The notes under the pieces were generated by a model. The model did no database searches and was not told the origin of the DNA. It worked only from the letters and a program-made list of their open reading frames with translations. The position numbers and the translations under genes were made by a program. From assembly GCA_023245115.1 (NCBI GenBank), contig JAHFKX010000042.1:1-7013 (forward strand): a DNA stretch of 7,013 nt. The letters are read 5' to 3'. How positions within the stretch are numbered: position 1 is the first letter of the stretch; every line of letters starts with the position of its first letter. Source of the DNA: Candidatus Woesearchaeota archaeon (GTDB lineage: Archaea > Nanobdellota > Nanobdellia > UBA10117). This document shows positions 5,724-7,013 of the stretch, one piece after another.

Positions 5724-6200
5724 ATGTTGGACCAAATAGACTTACAGATATTAGAAAAATTAGCAGAAAATGGCCGCATCTCACTCACTGAGCTCTCCGA
5801 TAGTTCTGAGCTGTCCAGAGTTGCAATTGCCAACCGGATAGAAAAACTCATGCATAATGATTTGCTGCGCGTTTCCGCATTGCTTAACCTTGACAGGCTA
5901 AATTACCAGACTTTGATTGTCGAATTGCAAATTGAAAACGGCAAAAAAACAGAGTTCAAAAAACTTATCGCAGAATGCCCAAAAGTTATGCAAGCCTTCG
6001 AAATGACTGGGCAGTTTAACCACCTGTTAATTTGCTCGTCAAAAAGTTCTAACTCACTGCGAAGATTTGTAGATGATATTCTGAAAAAATATGCAAAGGA
6101 ATGTAAGGTCACCATGGCATCAAATCCTCTGGCCAACGGTTTCGCTCACATAAAATCACACAAGGAATGTGAACAATGCAAGAGGTTGAAAATAGAATGA
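5724..6200 (+). CDS. Lrp/AsnC-family transcriptional regulator
   Basis: This 158-residue protein has the full length of the family. The N-terminus LDQIDLQILEKLAENGRISL is the classic opening of the Lrp winged helix-turn-helix, with the recognition helix at about 31-43 (SRVAIANRIEKLM). The C-terminal half (about 60-140) fits the alpha/beta RAM effector-binding and oligomerisation domain. A short tail after the RAM domain contains CEQC, a CxxC pair that could bind metal or sense redox state. Family members bind DNA as dimers or higher oligomers and often respond to amino acids; the ligand here cannot be read. Its promoter is flanked by palindromes on the side of the divergent 82-residue gene. 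The last codon overlaps the ATG of the membrane-protein gene, so the two are co-expressed. Confidence 0.9.
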   Translation: MLDQIDLQILEKLAENGRISLTELSDSSELSRVAIANRIEKLMHNDLLRVSALLNLDRLNYQTLIVELQIENGKKTEFKKLIAECPKVMQAFEMTGQFNHLLICSSKSSNSLRRFVDDILKKYAKECKVTMASNPLANGFAHIKSHKECEQCKRLKIE

Positions 6201-6547
6201 ACACGATATTTGAGCTTATCGAACGGCATCCGTTTGCAACCGTTGATACGCTCGCACTCCTGTTGCTTTTAGTGTCGTTCATCATCGTGCTAAGACTGCA
6301 TAAGCTAATGGGCAAGGGCAAAGATACGGGACCAGTCAAACTGCTGCTGATTGTTATCGCGGTAAATTTTATTTTGGCGATTTCGCTGCTGGCCGCGCTT
6401 TATCAGAAATATATCGGCGCATATTTTAACTACATACGAACGACTGACATCGCAATATTTGTAATCGGCCTGATACTCGCCATCTCGAGTTACAAAATTT
6501 ATAAGGATTACGAAAAGCTTGTAAAGAAGAACGAGCCAGGGGAATAA
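6197..6547 (+). CDS. Small three-helix membrane protein, unknown function
   Basis: The 116-residue product has three clear hydrophobic segments at about 15-35 (TVDTLALLLLLVSFIIVLRL), 48-69 (KLLLIVIAVNFILAISLLAA) and 81-100 (TDIAIFVIGLILAISSYKIY), separated by charged loops, and a lysine-rich C-terminal tail. I recognise no family. The start at 6197 is chosen over the in-frame ATG at 6176 because it makes a classic ATGA overlap with the regulator stop and has GAGGTTG at 6182-6188 at suitable spacing. Coupling to an Lrp-type regulator suggests a regulated membrane function; its third segment followed by a basic tail is also typical of many small archaeal membrane proteins with no assigned role. 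Confidence 0.8.
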   Translation: MNTIFELIERHPFATVDTLALLLLLVSFIIVLRLHKLMGKGKDTGPVKLLLIVIAVNFILAISLLAALYQKYIGAYFNYIRTTDIAIFVIGLILAISSYKIYKDYEKLVKKNEPGE

Positions 6548-6585
6548 TTATTTCGAAATATTTGTTGGTTCAGTTTAATTATTCC
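6541..6585. terminator. Inverted repeat over two convergent stop codons
   Basis: GGAATAATTA (6541-6550) and its exact complement TAATTATTCC (6576-6585) form a 10-bp perfect inverted repeat around 25 bases. Each arm contains a stop codon: TAA at 6545-6547 for the membrane protein and TTA at 6579-6581 for the minus-strand gene. The centre has the small palindrome ATTTCGAAAT (6550-6559). A shared bidirectional terminator is plausible, though the stem is AT-rich and only modest T-runs follow. Confidence 0.4.
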
Positions 6586-7004
6586 AGCGATATGACTGTC
6601 TTGTCCTTTCTTTCAGCCAGCACGCCCTTGGATTTCTCGTACGGATAGAACCACTGAACTCTGTACTGGAATCTGCGTATTTCGTCGCGATTTGCGTCTA
6701 ACAATTCAAATGAAGCACGAGTCAAATCAGTAATTCCAAACATTCCGCTCTCTTCGGCTAAAAGACTAACATCGCCGCCCCTTAATGGATTTAACTTTGT
6801 GCGCACATACCATTCCTGAAGGGCTCTGGCTTCTGTTCTCAGATAACCAAAACAATCTAAAAAATCCTTTGGTGACATAAATGCCCGTTCGTTTAGCCTT
6901 TTTTCTTCTGCATAAAGTTTTTTCAAAATTCCAAAACCACACCCCCTAGACACATCTTTCTTAGCAACCATATTTAAAAAAAATTCATCTATTTCAAATA
7001 ACAT
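6579..7004 (-). CDS. Unknown protein of about 141 residues, start uncertain
   Basis: I do not recognise a family. The product is soluble-looking, helical and charged, with several aromatic residues near the C-terminus (QWFYPYEKSKG). The ATG at 7004 is only nine bases from the window edge and the frame stays open to that edge, so the gene may begin outside; an internal ATG at 6971 would give a product 11 residues shorter. No Shine-Dalgarno is visible before 7004. It converges with the membrane-protein gene across about 30 bp. Confidence 0.65.
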   Translation of the reverse strand: MLFEIDEFFLNMVAKKDVSRGCGFGILKKLYAEEKRLNERAFMSPKDFLDCFGYLRTEARALQEWYVRTKLNPLRGGDVSLLAEESGMFGITDLTRASFELLDANRDEIRRFQYRVQWFYPYEKSKGVLAERKDKTVISLE

Positions 7005-7013
7005 TCTTGAAAT

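Overview
The window looks archaeal. The evidence is a protein descended from a B-family DNA polymerase, an Lrp/AsnC-type regulator with a CxxC tail, TATA-like boxes about 25 nt upstream of start codons (including a leaderless divergent pair), and strong GGAGG-type Shine-Dalgarno sites on other genes. Genes are tightly packed, several have no family I recognise, and most intergenic gaps are short. An uncultivated lineage, perhaps DPANN-like, is plausible, but no marker gene settles the taxonomy.

Left half (116-4744). Two divergent transcription units start from one 50-bp gap. Leftward is a 779-aa B-family polymerase homologue. Its three 3'-5' exonuclease motifs are intact (DIE, N-x3-FD, Y-x3-D), while motifs A, B and C of the polymerase palm have lost their catalytic residues. 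Rightward are a 331-aa protein of unknown family and, 1 bp later, a 413-aa Cas4/RecB-like PD-(D/E)XK nuclease with a probable Fe-S cysteine set. A single TTTTAA box lies exactly midway between the two start codons, 22 nt from each. A polymerase-dead exonuclease, an unknown partner and a Cas4-like nuclease under one bidirectional promoter look like a single DNA-processing or defence module. This is the best candidate for an undescribed system here.

Middle (4733-5270). The stop codon of the Cas4-like gene lies inside the first unit of a roughly 540-bp array of more than a dozen consecutive stem-loops. The array has four units of about 49 bp, then 2.6 identical copies of an 85-bp unit, then a tail of unrelated small hairpins. 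GGAGGT recurs seven times on the + strand, usually facing a downstream ACC or ACCT, and inner stems vary in sequence while keeping their pairing. It is not a CRISPR array. A 32-codon frame with a perfect Shine-Dalgarno lies in the tail. The array may be a structured RNA, a single-stranded DNA hairpin substrate, or a dispersed palindromic repeat family.

Right part (5292-7004). An 82-aa unknown gene on the minus strand diverges from an Lrp/AsnC regulator gene. The gap between them holds three short palindromes built on GTAA/TTAC half-sites that look like operators. The regulator overlaps (ATGA) a three-helix membrane protein gene. That gene converges on a 141-aa unknown minus-strand gene across a 10-bp inverted repeat covering both stop codons.
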